Shown here piece by piece: positions 7,799 through 17,105 of a stretch of DNA of 17,613 nt; the first letter of the stretch is position 1; every line of letters begins with the position of its first letter. Under the pieces are notes generated by a model, which did no database searches, was not told the DNA's origin, and saw only the letters and a list, made by a program, of their open reading frames with translations. The translations under genes were made by a program, and so were the position numbers. The stretch is from assembly GCF_000330505.1 (NCBI RefSeq), contig NW_004191774.1:21105-38717 (forward strand), in the 5' to 3' direction. The stretch is from Entamoeba invadens IP1. Taxonomy: Eukaryota > Evosea > Mastigamoebida > Endamoebidae.

Positions 7799-10576
7799 TT
7801 ATGGCATAAATGTGATTTTATTTCTTTTGCCGTGTTTTGTATTTGATAGCAAAAATGGGCAGTCCTTAACGACAATTTTGACTCCTCTCATTTTACCAAC
7901 AATTGTTTTGAGCTTTTTACACGACTGTAAATGCACACTTTGTGTGTTTTCTCCAATCACAATTTCCTCCAACAACTCGCACGACTTGACAACAAGTTTC
8001 TCAACCTTTTCACCACATTTTATTGTCTTACATTCCTTCCAACTCACACTCGTCTTTTTGGTGTTGACAAACATCGTGTTTTGTACAGCAACTTTTTGTG
8101 TGACTTTTTGTTCTATTTGAGTTGTTTTATTTGATACGATTGTTTTGAATTTGATTCCGTCCAATTTGACGTACACCGTGTTATTATTTAAAATTAGTTT
8201 GTCCGCAACATAAGTCCCTTTGTTCACATTCTCAATTTGTATTCTTTTCCATGGAACATCTCTAAAATCAACGACTTTTTGTTCCTTCATTTGGACAACA
8301 ACGTTTTCAGCATTTTCAGTCTTTCTTTGCAGATAGTAAAAGTTTTCCAAATCAAATTTCACAAGATACCCACAAAACCCGACTTTGCCACAAACACGTA
8401 TTAAAGACGTTGTTGATTGACTTGACTCTTCTGTCTGACTGTTAACAACAGATGCGACGTTTTTGTCAAAAGAAACACCACAGTACATCACATTCGACGT
8501 GTTGGATACAACAGAAGAAGCAACGCCGCAATGTATTTGAATGTCAAAATATGAATCGACAAACACGTGGTTTGCCTTTTCGATGAAGACCTCTTTGATT
8601 GAGTTGTTCGTGATGGAAATTTTGATGTCGACATTTTCACTTGTTAGGAATGGTGGAATTGTCTTTTGATTTTCAAATGACAGCATTTCGACTTGTCCGT
8701 CATTCAACACAACTCCACAAAACACATCAAAAGAGACTTCTTGTTCTGCGATAGAGTTGCACTTGTCAGTCAAAGCAACAAGTGTAGCAATTTGATCATT
8801 TGTTGGTAAATTAGTGAATTGCGACAGTTGTGAATTTAACACTTTGAAATGTCCGTTAAGCAGTGCGTGAATGTGTGAGGCAGTGACATCCCTAAAATAC
8901 TTTGTCTTGACTTTTCCAGTTTTAATTGGTTTGTTAGTCTTGTCTAATGTCATATGTGAGCATTTAATAAAGAAAATGTTACCCAAATTGCAGTGTGTGA
9001 TTGTCACATCGTTTGTTTGAGTTGCTTCCAAACTCCCAATTGTCATGTTTTTTATTGAAATAGTTGAAGACCTGTTGAGTGTTATAGACCACATTGGACA
9101 TGCAGAGTGACTCTCAACAGTCGTGTGTTGAACATTTGTGAATGAAATTGTGTTTGCAAAGTCTTCTATCACAAGAGAAAGTGCAGAACAGTTGATACAA
9201 CACGTGGACTCAACTCCACGCAGTGTGACTGTCATTTCTGAGCACTTTTCAATTATGACACGTGTACAAAACAAATTGCAAATTGTTTGTTTTGTGATGT
9301 TAAAAAGTGTCAACCTGACGACCAGGCGACTTTGTAGATTGAATGTTGGTATCACATCGTCAAGTAAAACAAGTGGACATGTTATTGGATATCTCGTCTC
9401 TGCATTATACCATTCATTTTGATTTGGCACTTCAATTTTGTTTCTAATTTTTTCATCTTGTGAATCAACTTCTTCTATGTCATTTTGATCATTACTGATA
9501 TCATTTTCTTTTTCATTATCATCATCAGTGATATCATCATTTTCATCATCTCTTGACTCAATATCATATTCATTATCATCAAAATTTTCATCATTTAAAT
9601 TGTCAGTGATATAATCACCATCGTCTCTGTCTTCTTGTTCATGATTTTTATGATGTCTTATTTTAGTCATCCATTTATCATATTCAACTCTGTTATGATA
9701 AACATCAATGTCACTTTCACGATCATTTTTAAAACACCCAAAGTCTAATCCTTTCTTATTTGTGACAACAACTTCTCCAATAAATCGCGACTCGTCTAAT
9801 ATGTGACAGTTGTCTATCACATTCTCTGTGTTGTAGTACACACTCACACCCAACTGTTTGAGTGCTAAAAATGCACTTTCAAACTCCTCTTTGTATATTT
9901 CTGTTGAAATGCTCTTCTCAATAAACACGGAAATATTGACGTTGTCCAATTTGTGTTGGTGCTTCAAATTGACTTCAGAAATGCAGTCACAAATTGTGTT
10001 TAAATAACTGATATGTGTGCAATTCCAAATCGTCACGTTTTTCACATTGGGAAGTCCAAATATCGCACTCAACAGATCTTTGTTACGGATCCACCCATCA
10101 ACCTGCACACTCTCCAGACTCGTATACGCCTCATTTGGTATAATTTTCTTATTATTTGTCACAACACACAAATTCACTATTTTTGGAATTGCTTGAGGCG
10201 AAATTTTTGGGTGATAATGCGTGAGTGTAACAATACCAGATAACCGATTTCTGTTGTGTGGAGTCTTCACAAGACGGATTTTCTTTACTTTATTTATCAC
10301 CTTATTGGCGTCTCCCAACATAAAATCGACACATTGTAACGTTTCAATTTTGGGGAAAGCCTTTAATAGAAATAGAAATATCGAAGTGTACAGCGCCTTG
10401 CGCTGCTCTTTGAACATTGAAAAAGATTGGACCGAGACATCTATGAATGGGTTGATATAGAGACCACCAAGACATGAATCACACTTCTTGTTGACTTCCA
10501 TAAAGGTTTTGAGAGACTCTACCGTGTTGATATAAAGCGCAACGTTCATCATATACACTATCTCTAACTTACTCAT
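7799..10576 (-). CDS. Entamoeba LRR/BspA-like large protein with acidic insert
   Basis: This is a 925-residue uninterrupted frame, by far the longest in the window and clearly coding. The N-terminus (L-E-I-V-Y-M-M-N-V-A-L-Y-I, then a K-K-C and an I-N-P turn by residue 43) resembles the start of a large Entamoeba family annotated as leucine-rich repeat or BspA-like; this match rests on memory of the family. Residues 1-310 look like a mixed domain with L-P-N-V-K-N-V-T-I-type strands. About 312-382 is a very acidic D/E/N-rich low-complexity insert. Residues 390-925 are rich in short strands with regularly placed Cys and Asn. The last 80 residues repeat a V-x-L/V-x-S-C-x-x-L-x-x-I pattern, suggesting a solenoid of LRR or beta-helix type. 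No signal peptide or membrane segment is seen, so a cytosolic or nuclear binding role is likely but unproven. A weak TATA-like TAATTTTAAC lies 13-22 bases before the ATG. Confidence 0.88.
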   Translation of the reverse strand: MSKLEIVYMMNVALYINTVESLKTFMEVNKKCDSCLGGLYINPFIDVSVQSFSMFKEQRKALYTSIFLFLLKAFPKIETLQCVDFMLGDANKVINKVKKIRLVKTPHNRNRLSGIVTLTHYHPKISPQAIPKIVNLCVVTNNKKIIPNEAYTSLESVQVDGWIRNKDLLSAIFGLPNVKNVTIWNCTHISYLNTICDCISEVNLKHQHKLDNVNISVFIEKSISTEIYKEEFESAFLALKQLGVSVYYNTENVIDNCHILDESRFIGEVVVTNKKGLDFGCFKNDRESDIDVYHNRVEYDKWMTKIRHHKNHEQEDRDDGDYITDNLNDENFDDNEYDIESRDDENDDITDDDNEKENDISNDQNDIEEVDSQDEKIRNKIEVPNQNEWYNAETRYPITCPLVLLDDVIPTFNLQSRLVVRLTLFNITKQTICNLFCTRVIIEKCSEMTVTLRGVESTCCINCSALSLVIEDFANTISFTNVQHTTVESHSACPMWSITLNRSSTISIKNMTIGSLEATQTNDVTITHCNLGNIFFIKCSHMTLDKTNKPIKTGKVKTKYFRDVTASHIHALLNGHFKVLNSQLSQFTNLPTNDQIATLVALTDKCNSIAEQEVSFDVFCGVVLNDGQVEMLSFENQKTIPPFLTSENVDIKISITNNSIKEVFIEKANHVFVDSYFDIQIHCGVASSVVSNTSNVMYCGVSFDKNVASVVNSQTEESSQSTTSLIRVCGKVGFCGYLVKFDLENFYYLQRKTENAENVVVQMKEQKVVDFRDVPWKRIQIENVNKGTYVADKLILNNNTVYVKLDGIKFKTIVSNKTTQIEQKVTQKVAVQNTMFVNTKKTSVSWKECKTIKCGEKVEKLVVKSCELLEEIVIGENTQSVHLQSCKKLKTIVGKMRGVKIVVKDCPFLLSNTKHGKRNKITFMP

Positions 10577-12142
10577 AACGAAAAGTGAGTTAAAATTATT
10601 AAAAAAACAATTTTTTATATATGAGAGTTTTACTATTAATTATAAACTTAAAATCAATTATTAATATATTGATTAATATTTTAATATTAAGTTCATTCAG
10701 ATTATTTCAATTTATAATTTACTATTTTTTATTAATATATTATATTAAAATAGATTGAAGTTTAATGAATATAACAAGAAGTATGAAATCTAATTCAATT
10801 GGTGTTTTAAAAACGTTTGAATTGTTTATTTTATGTTTTATTTATTATAATCAATAGATTGGGTAAAAGAAAAAGACTGCTCCGAGCCATGTAATCCAAT
10901 AACATATCAAATTGGAAATGCACAATTGAATTCTTGGGTTTAATCAAGAGAATATCAAATTATTATTATAATTTAAAATATACTTATAATTATCAATATT
11001 TTTTGTTGAATATTAACCCTCTGAAAACTCTAAAAACCGAAAATAATGGATTTTGTGTAATCTCAGTTATTTTTAAATTAAATGAAACTTTTATTTCTTT
11101 AATTATTCTAACTTCCCTGGAACGACTGACTTAGTAATATTTTATAGTAAAAAATTATAAATTATAGTAAAAAAGTAAACCTTTTGTTGAAGTGGGGAAG
11201 AACTAAGGTTCATTTTTTTGGTTTAGCCCTTCACGGAAATAAGCCGAAGGATAATGGAAAAGTCAGTTCAAAAAATTGAGATGACTACAAACCATACAAA
11301 TAAAACAAACAATTATAAAATACAACAAAGAGATAATCGCATCGTAAAACATACTAGTTTGGAATATTTAAAAACAATTGCACAATAATAATAACATAGA
11401 AAAAAATAATAAAGCATAGACTTTGAGGTGTATTGAAATATCAACAAGCAATTAATCTCAAAAACGATATCAAAAAAAATAAATAGATTTTTTTGTAAAC
11501 TTTGAAAAATACAAAAATTTAAAAATCGGGTTTTGTTGTTTTTTCTATAATACAAAACGATAAGACATAAAAACACTTTTGTTTGTCTCTGATAAGAGAA
11601 AACCCATCTTTGGGAAAATGAATAAAACAAAGAACAACATTTTAAAATACATTTCAAAAGCATCAAAATTCGCAAAACTAAAAAAATCAAAAAAACGTTT
11701 TAGAGCCAAACCGAAGACACTAGATTAATACTTTGTCACAACAAGGTTTTGACTTTGGTGTATGAATTTCAGGTTGTGTCTCTGACGAGGATCAAAGATA
11801 TGAATTTATTGTTTGTTCTTCTGGGTTTTTATCATTGCCAACCAAAAACAAAGGCTAAATTTATTTTTTGGAACAATTTCAAATAATTATTATTCTATTT
11901 GGTACAAAAAAGTTAGATTAGCATTTCATACACGTCTGTTTTTTTGGGACGCAATTTTGAGCTGTATACAAGAAACAAAAAAATAAAGGAATTTTTAAAG
12001 TGAACACAAAAATACAAAAGACCAAACTTATTTCCAAAAACTCCAAATAGAAATAATAAGAACCACATTGTATAATAATTTACTATTAAACGATAGTTTA
12101 TTTGTTAATATAAAATAAAAATTATAGTAAACAATAGTTTGA
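10577..12142. other. A+T-rich intergenic region with possible coding debris
   Basis: Mostly stop-dense A+T-rich DNA. Patches near 10860-10930, 11185-11260 and 11720-11860 are more balanced in composition and give short coding-like runs of about 25-40 codons, but these cannot be joined or named. At 12081-12142, TACTATT and two ATAGTTT motifs mark the approach to the transposon-rich block. Confidence 0.45.
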
Positions 12143-12493
12143 AATATTTTTTATATTTTTAGAAAGAGTTCAATAATACTCAATTTTCCACAAAAATGTC
12201 CTCAACAAATTGATTATATTATACAAAAGGTTTATTTTTTGGAAAATTATAAATATAATTTTAGAAATAAATTATGCGTAACAACTAATTTAAATAAAAG
12301 TCTCGACCCAACCAAGTCTAAAATACAAAATATAAAAACGTGCATCGATAAAGGAATTACAAAACAATGTGATATAATTAACATATATAATCAATTTAGT
12401 ATTAAACCTCTAAGATATTCAAAAATTAAAAGCATAATTTATAATAAGCAAAACAATCAGATTGTTATCAAAAAAGAAATATTATGCGGGTAA
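12143..12493 (+). other. Open frame of unknown origin, possible coding relic
   Basis: The frame is open for about 116 codons between stops but has no ATG; the first usable codon in a bacterial sense would be a TTG, which is not meaningful here. The translation is Lys/Asn/Ile-rich, as expected from A+T-rich DNA. The middle (K-T-C-I-D-K-G-I-T-K-Q-C-D-I-I) and the following part read more like real protein. After the stop, a neighbouring frame continues for about 16 codons with Cys/His-containing sequence, hinting at a frameshift. It lies just left of transposase remnants read on the other strand, so it may be mobile-element debris. A chance open frame is also plausible. Confidence 0.3.
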
Positions 12494-12849
12494 ACTTCAG
12501 TGTGCACATATAAAAATACACTTTATCTGTTCTGAATAATAAAAAAGTCTAATCAGTTAATAATTGGCCAGCTTGTAGGTGTTACTTCATATAAATTAAG
12601 TCATTGTAGTCATATTTGAAAATAACATAATAATATATAAACATTCAATAAAAATGATTTTTCAAAAGCGTGTCATTATGTTTGGAAAAAACAATTCATT
12701 AAAATTAAACAAGAACATTGAAAGTTAAAGTAAACTGTTGTTCCATAAAATAAATTTCATTAATATTACAAGACTAATGACAATAAGTAATTTATAATAT
12801 TTTTATTATTTTTTTCACAAAATTGCAACTGAAAAAAATGACGCTTTTG
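12494..12849. other. A+T-rich spacer left of the piggyBac remnant
   Basis: No coding frame or RNA gene is seen. If the piggyBac remnant kept a 3' terminal region it would lie here, but no terminal inverted repeat with a TTAA target could be recognised by eye; TTAA is too common in this DNA to be informative. Confidence 0.5.
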
Positions 12850-13187
12850 TGAAACAAGTTTAGTAGGAGACAAGTTTATTCTTGCCTTTAGAAAAAAAGA
12901 CAGTGGTGTCGCTGCTTCTCTTCTTCACATCCTTGGCTTCAGCAGGCACTTCTTTTCTGTTCACCTTCATGGTTCCCAGAAGTTGATAACCAAAGGTAGC
13001 AAGGTAGTGCGACAACTTCAACATACAGAAAAAGTTGTCGCACACCACAGTCGTCTTGAATAAGCGACACAGCATGGGAAGTACCATGTCACGAGTTACT
13101 CTGAAACCTTAGTTTTATTCTTTCCCCACTTTTACCACAATACATCTGAAGGTTTAACACCATGCCAGTTTCTTCATTAACACCAAT
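12850..13187 (-). mobile_element. piggyBac-family transposase, 3' half only, degenerate
   Basis: Read on the minus strand, a first frame (about 13187-13100) gives V-N-E-E-T-G-M-V-L-N-L-Q-M-Y-C-G-K, the core of the piggyBac DDE domain around the first catalytic Asp. That position appears to be Asn here. A shift near 13100-13110 leads to a 75-codon frame (13087-12860) with T-V-V-C-D-N-F-F, which holds the second catalytic Asp. G-T-M-K-V-N-R-K-E-V-P and, at the end, N-K-L-V-S-Y follow, matching the family order and spacing (DN-W/F-F, GT-x-R-x-N-K/R-x-x-P, LVSY). A stop follows LVSY, and the third catalytic region and Cys-rich tail are not recognisable. The N-terminal half is missing: upstream the sequence turns into a Mutator-like transposase in the same orientation. 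The remnant cannot encode an active transposase. piggyBac elements are known from E. invadens. Confidence 0.85.
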
Positions 13188-13963
13188 TCAAAATCAGCAA
13201 TTATTGTAACTTTGCTGTGAAACACTGGATATGATATTAACTTTTCTATTTTATCAAAAAGTTTTTTTATAAGTTGTGTTGCTTTTACTAGTCAAACAAG
13301 CATAAATTATAGGGAAGCTTTTATTGTTTTTGAGATACACAAAAATGTAAATTTGGGAGAATAAATCTATTTGTAAAAACTGGGTATAGAAAACACAAGC
13401 AAACTTGGCCATGACTTAAAGGTTCCATCCAAAAATATATGACTTGTTGTTTTAAATATGTCTAGATTATTTTTATTACCAAATAATATCATTTCATCGT
13501 TTTGAAACAACACAAATTATTTTTCTATTTCATTGAATACAATAGACTCAATTGTTTGTTCATTCTTTGTTTCTTTAGCCATTCTAACTTCTTTTCCACA
13601 AGTTGACAATCTTAAAGAAAAAACTTTAACGTAGTTTTCAGAAACTATTTGTCCTGTACATTTCATAATATTTTTTACTTTTCGATGCCATTTTCATTTT
13701 ATATCTACACAAAGCATTGAAAAATCATTGGATTCGTGTAGATGTGGACAGTTTTTGGTTTTTCCAATAAATTCAAAAGAAGTCATTTCCCATTTTTCAC
13801 AAAAAACTTCAATTCTTTTGGAACAGCCTTTGTATGTACATTTGAATACTTTTCTGTCCTTATTTATTGGAGTAAATTTAAATCCGTCAACTTAAGGAAG
13901 TTCGTTTCCTCTCTGTGAAACCAATGTTGTAAAATGTGGTATGTCATCACTATTATTAACCAT
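13175..13963 (-). mobile_element. Mutator-like (MULE) transposase, 5' half, degenerate
   Basis: From an ATG at 13963 (minus) one frame can be followed for about 260 codons through stops, including those at 13892-13894, 13694-13696 and 13517-13519 and three more further on. Near the start, S-Q-R-G and D-G-F-K-F precede C42, C47, H74 and H76, the pattern of a FLYWCH/WRKY-GCM1-type zinc finger used by MULE transposases to bind DNA. Later comes I-F-L-D-G-T-F-K-S (about 13438-13415), the first catalytic Asp block. A piece read through a pair of compensating shifts (F-P-I-I-Y-A-C-L-T-S-K, T-Y-K-K-L-F) follows, then V-T-I-I-A-D-F-E-L (about 13210-13184), the second catalytic Asp block. The third acidic block and the C-terminus are absent because piggyBac sequence begins immediately. 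It is dead by stops, shifts and truncation. MULEs are documented in Entamoeba. Confidence 0.83.
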
Positions 13964-14132
13964 TTAATTTTTGTTCAAAAATAATTGGGTTAAGTTTTTT
14001 GAAAAAATACAATTTGAAATTTGATGTAAATTACAATGAACTTTTTTGGAAAAAAAGGGGAGTTGTCCAAATGCGAGTTGTACGGTAATCTTAATTAATA
14101 TAATAATCATATCTTCAACACTTTTTATCATA

Positions 14133-14700
14133 TTAATAAATCTTAATAAATCTTTTTCTTCAATTTTTAAATATCATTTCTGTTGTTATATAAGTTTGTG
14201 GGCATATTTCTTCAAAATACTTTAATTATTTATTTTTCCACTCTTTAAACTCAATTCTATCTTTCAAATATACAAGTTGTTTTGGGATTTCTTCATTTGC
14301 ATTAATTACTCAGGCTGGTTGATCAGAAACAGTCTCAATTTTAATATTTTCATAAGATTCTGCTTTTTCATCATATTGATAAATTATATTACTAAAATTT
14401 CCACTCAAAGTCATAATATCCAATTTTTTCTTAACTCTTATTTAATTTGAATTTTAAAAATTGGTTGTTTATTTTTTTTCAGTAATATTTGTTCATTTAA
14501 CATTTTTTTATTTTCATCCAAATATTTCATAAATTCTTCGATCTCTTTTTTATATTTACTTTCAAACACGTTAAAATCAATATCATCTCTGTTATTTGGA
14601 ATCATAAAAATTTCAAGACTCTTTACAAATTATCTGCAGCCTTTTTTTCTGATTATCAAACAATTCTTGGTCAAACGCTTTTTGGTCTTTATCTCTTTTT
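14133..14700 (-). pseudogene. Decayed Lys/Glu/Asp-rich coding region, family unknown
   Basis: On the minus strand two frames interleave to give protein-like sequence. Frame A (14699 to about 14625) reads K-R-D-K-D-Q-K-A-F-D-Q-E-L-F. Frame B (about 14640-14438, with an ATG at 14605) gives I-P-N-N-R-D-D-I-D-F-N-V-F-E and a Lys/Glu-rich helix. Frame A resumes at about 14425 with L-D-I-M-T-L-S-G-N-F-S-N-I-I-Y and runs to 14133 through at least two TGA and one internal TAA. Coding-like amino-acid choice and the absence of stops over segments of 50-60 codons in such A+T-rich DNA suggest a former gene. It lies about 170 bases upstream of the MULE transposase in the same orientation, so it may be another ORF of that element or a separate old insertion. 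I do not recognise the protein. Confidence 0.5.
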
Positions 14701-15897
14701 TATAAATTTTAAGGTTCTTGATAGTAATTTTATTATTTTTCAATTGAAATTAACCAATAGTTACGAGCATCCTTATTTCTCTAGCATCCGCTTATATCCT
14801 CATAGTGTATATGGGTTGTGAGTCAATTATAGTTTAGTTAACTAACCATGCATATAATTAACTAATTATAAAACGTTTAAGTTATTTCTCAATTGAATTC
14901 ATAAATTAATATTTAACTTAACATTAAGTTTATTGGTAAATTAACAATATAAATACATTAAAGTGAGGCGAGAAACCCATACCTGGAGAAAAACCCGCAC
15001 CCATTTTCCTTTTTCTTCTTTTACCCAAATTATTGTATTTTTTACTTCCAGAACATGTAAAAAACAAAAAAGTTGGGTTATTATAGTTTCTTTTTCTTAT
15101 TTGTTAGTGTTTTTTATTCAAAAATAAAAAAATTCGAGTTTGATTCAAAATAAACTATCAAAGAACAAAAATGGCAAGGATTTTTAAGTACTTTCAGTGT
15201 ATTATAATAGTGTTTCAAATTTGTGTTTATTCAAAAAACAAATATACTATTGTATAAACTATATATATAGTTTAATGATTTAAACTATATTTTTTAACTT
15301 GTAATAGTTTATCAAAACCCAATTTATAAAAATAGTTTATATTTTCACAAGACAAATTCGATAATATAGTAATGTACTGTAAAAATATTTATAGATTTTA
15401 TTTTTTCTAGACAATTGTTTATTTTTTGATCAAAATATTTTCTTTTTTATCTATAATACTCACGAGTCAAATTTATTACGTTTTCGTGAAGATAATATAT
15501 TGAAGCTCGGTTGTGTGTTTAATATCTCCATTTTAAAAATAAGTTTAAAAACAATAATTAAGTCAAGTTATGTCTTTTTTGACACATATCTTTTTTATGA
15601 AGTTGTAAATAAAAACAAAAATTTTGATATGCAAACGAATGTACATCAACAGTACTATAATGTATCACTGCGTTATATCATACTGTAACATTATACAAAC
15701 AAGTTACAGAATGTGTTTTTTATCATAACAATCATTAACAATTATAATAAAAATTTATTATATTTCTAATATTTGTTTTTTTACAAATTAAAAAAAATTA
15801 TTTAACTTAAATTAAATAATTTTAATAAAAATATTCATAAAAACACCACCAACAAACTATACATATTATTATAATTATATTAATATAAACTATTAAA
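14701..15897. other. A+T-rich spacer with ATAGTTT/AAACTAT motif cluster
   Basis: No credible gene. A slightly G+C-richer patch at 14960-15010 holds no recognisable frame. At 15240-15345 AAACTAT and ATAGTTT recur several times, including a 20-base palindrome listed separately. The frame around 15500-15688 has no ATG and reads as chance sequence. Confidence 0.5.
15255..15274. repeat. 20-base perfect palindrome
   Basis: TAAACTATATATATAGTTTA is its own reverse complement. Further ATAGTTT or AAACTAT copies lie at about 15291-15297, 15304-15310 and 15332-15338, and similar ones at 12092-12098 and 12134-12140 on the other side of the transposon block. A chance product of A+T-rich DNA is possible. 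Confidence 0.5.
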
Positions 15898-16107
15898 ATG
15901 ACTAAAGTTGTTGAAAAATTAAATGGGTTAGATATCCACCATTATTTTTTCTCAAAAAACTTTTATGAAAACTTAAAATTAAGAAAAACCAGTTCAAATA
16001 TTCAAACTCAACACAAACAACAGAGATGTGTTTGTGTTGAGTTGTTGCGGATTCCCATTACCGTTTGGCAATTTTATTTATTTATACACACAGTGCATAT
16101 AAATTAA
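15898..16107 (+). CDS. Hypothetical short ORF, doubtful
   Basis: A 69-codon frame begins with an ATG in an A-rich context. The first 35 residues (M-T-K-V-V-E-K-L-N-G-L-D-I-H-H-Y) have balanced, protein-like composition. The second half is created by a perfect inverted repeat (16005-16043), which encodes Q-H-K-Q-Q-R-C-V-C-V and is probably not selected as protein. No family is recognised. It may be the truncated 5' end of an old gene interrupted by the hairpin, or a chance ORF. No clear TATA-like element could be singled out in the uniformly A+T-rich upstream sequence. Confidence 0.25.
   Translation: MTKVVEKLNGLDIHHYFFSKNFYENLKLRKTSSNIQTQHKQQRCVCVELLRIPITVWQFYLFIHTVHIN
16005..16043. repeat. 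Perfect 15-bp inverted repeat (hairpin)
   Basis: AACTCAACACAAACA (16005-16019) and TGTTTGTGTTGAGTT (16029-16043) are exact inverted copies around a 9-base loop. This is much longer than expected by chance and is not simple A/T sequence. It could fold in RNA from either strand. No downstream T-run or known RNA family is seen. Confidence 0.7.
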
Positions 16108-16597
16108 CAATTAGATAATGCAAATTCGCGCGACTAATGTTTGTTTGTTTTTTATGTTATTTATTATGTTTGAGTGGCTGATAAATACAATTAATTAACT
16201 ATTAGAAATGGGTTTAAAGTGGATATAAATTATTGATTACTTATTAGTTCTTTTATGGTTAATAAACTGAATAACAATCTATAGTTTAGATACTATATTA
16301 AACTTATAAGTAATTAATTGTTTATAGGATGTATTAGGAAGTGAACCTTATATTATATTTGTTAATCAAAACATTTAATAAATTGTATTAAAATTAAACC
16401 TAAAATATGTTCAAAAGCCTATTAATCACTTTATTAGAAATATCAGAATAATAGATATTAATTTTTAATTTCCTAATAATTGATATTTGTTATTTAATAT
16501 TAATTTCATGTAGTTTTTATAAAGGGGTGGAAAAAACCGCTTTTGATAATTTAATGGTTAAATGATAATATGATTATAGTTTTTTTGTATAGTTTAT
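16108..16597. other. A+T-rich spacer
   Basis: No gene is seen. It includes a short CGCGCG at about 16127 and further ATAGTTT-like motifs near 16280 and 16577-16592. A weak inverted repeat, GGGGTGG / CCGC, lies near 16523-16541. Confidence 0.5.
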
Positions 16598-16807
16598 TTT
16601 TTTCCTTTTCCTCGATTTGATTCAAAAAAACAAGGTTTACAAGAATATCTATTACTTTTTCAAGATGCCGATGTTTGTTATTGGAATTTGGAAATTATTA
16701 ATTTATGTAAAGTAAAGGCTGGATTTGCCGAATGATAAAAGGAGGAGCAAGAAAGATTGACTTCGAAACTGTTCTTTGAGGTCAAAATAACCAAAAAAAC
16801 ATCTTAA
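16598..16807 (+). pseudogene. Possible degenerate coding fragment, family unknown
   Basis: One frame reads protein-like sequence from about 16598: Q-E-Y-L-L-L-F-Q-D-A-D-V-C-Y-W-N-L-E-I-I, then C-K-V-K-A-G-F-A-E. It meets adjacent TGA and TAA stops at 16733-16738 and continues K-E-E-Q-E-R-L-T-S-K-L-F-F-E-V to a stop at 16805-16807. The balanced composition, including Trp, Cys and Asp, is unlike the surrounding A/T spacer. There is no start codon and no recognised domain. It is probably a relic, but too short to be sure. Confidence 0.3.
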
Positions 16808-16896
16808 AATTAATTAAATAAAGTTAAAAAGAATGAACTTTTTATTAAATATTTTTTTCAATTTTTTGCAGAAATAAAAAACTCAAAAACACTAAC

Positions 16897-17105
16897 CCGC
16901 GAGTGTACCTATTTTTCACACCCCTTTTCACTCCTTAATAATTTTTTTTCAATTTTTTAATCATCCATTAAACATATACTCAACAGTCAAATCTATTACC
17001 TCTCGAGCAACATAGTAAATGTATAACCAGCACACGTTTTTAATAAACCACCTTTCAATTTCTCTCAGCAAAGACCGACTGCACCTTTATTTCACACCCA
17101 CTTTT
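16897..17105. repeat. Diverged direct repeat pair in G+C-richer right end
   Basis: CGCGAGTGTACCTATTTTTC with the following ACACCCC-TTTT (about 16897-16928) resembles CCGACTGCACCTTTATTTC with ACACCCA-CTTTT (about 17077-17105). Most positions agree over some 27 bases. The copies are about 175 bases apart, in the same orientation, within a stretch that is visibly less A/T-rich than most spacers here. They may mark a fragment of an interspersed element; no known SINE or LINE end was recognised. Confidence 0.4.

Noticed and set aside
7812..10460. Five plus-strand ORFs within the 925-residue gene
   Set aside because: All lie antisense to a long uninterrupted coding frame and have no family features.
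11313..11690. Minus-strand 125-codon hydrophobic Cys/Leu/Phe-rich ORF
   Set aside because: It looks membrane-like only because the plus strand is A-rich, giving Phe/Leu/Tyr codons in reverse. No organised transmembrane pattern or family is seen.
15500..15688. Plus-strand 62-codon ORF
   Set aside because: It begins at a TTG, has no ATG near the start, and shows A+T-driven composition.
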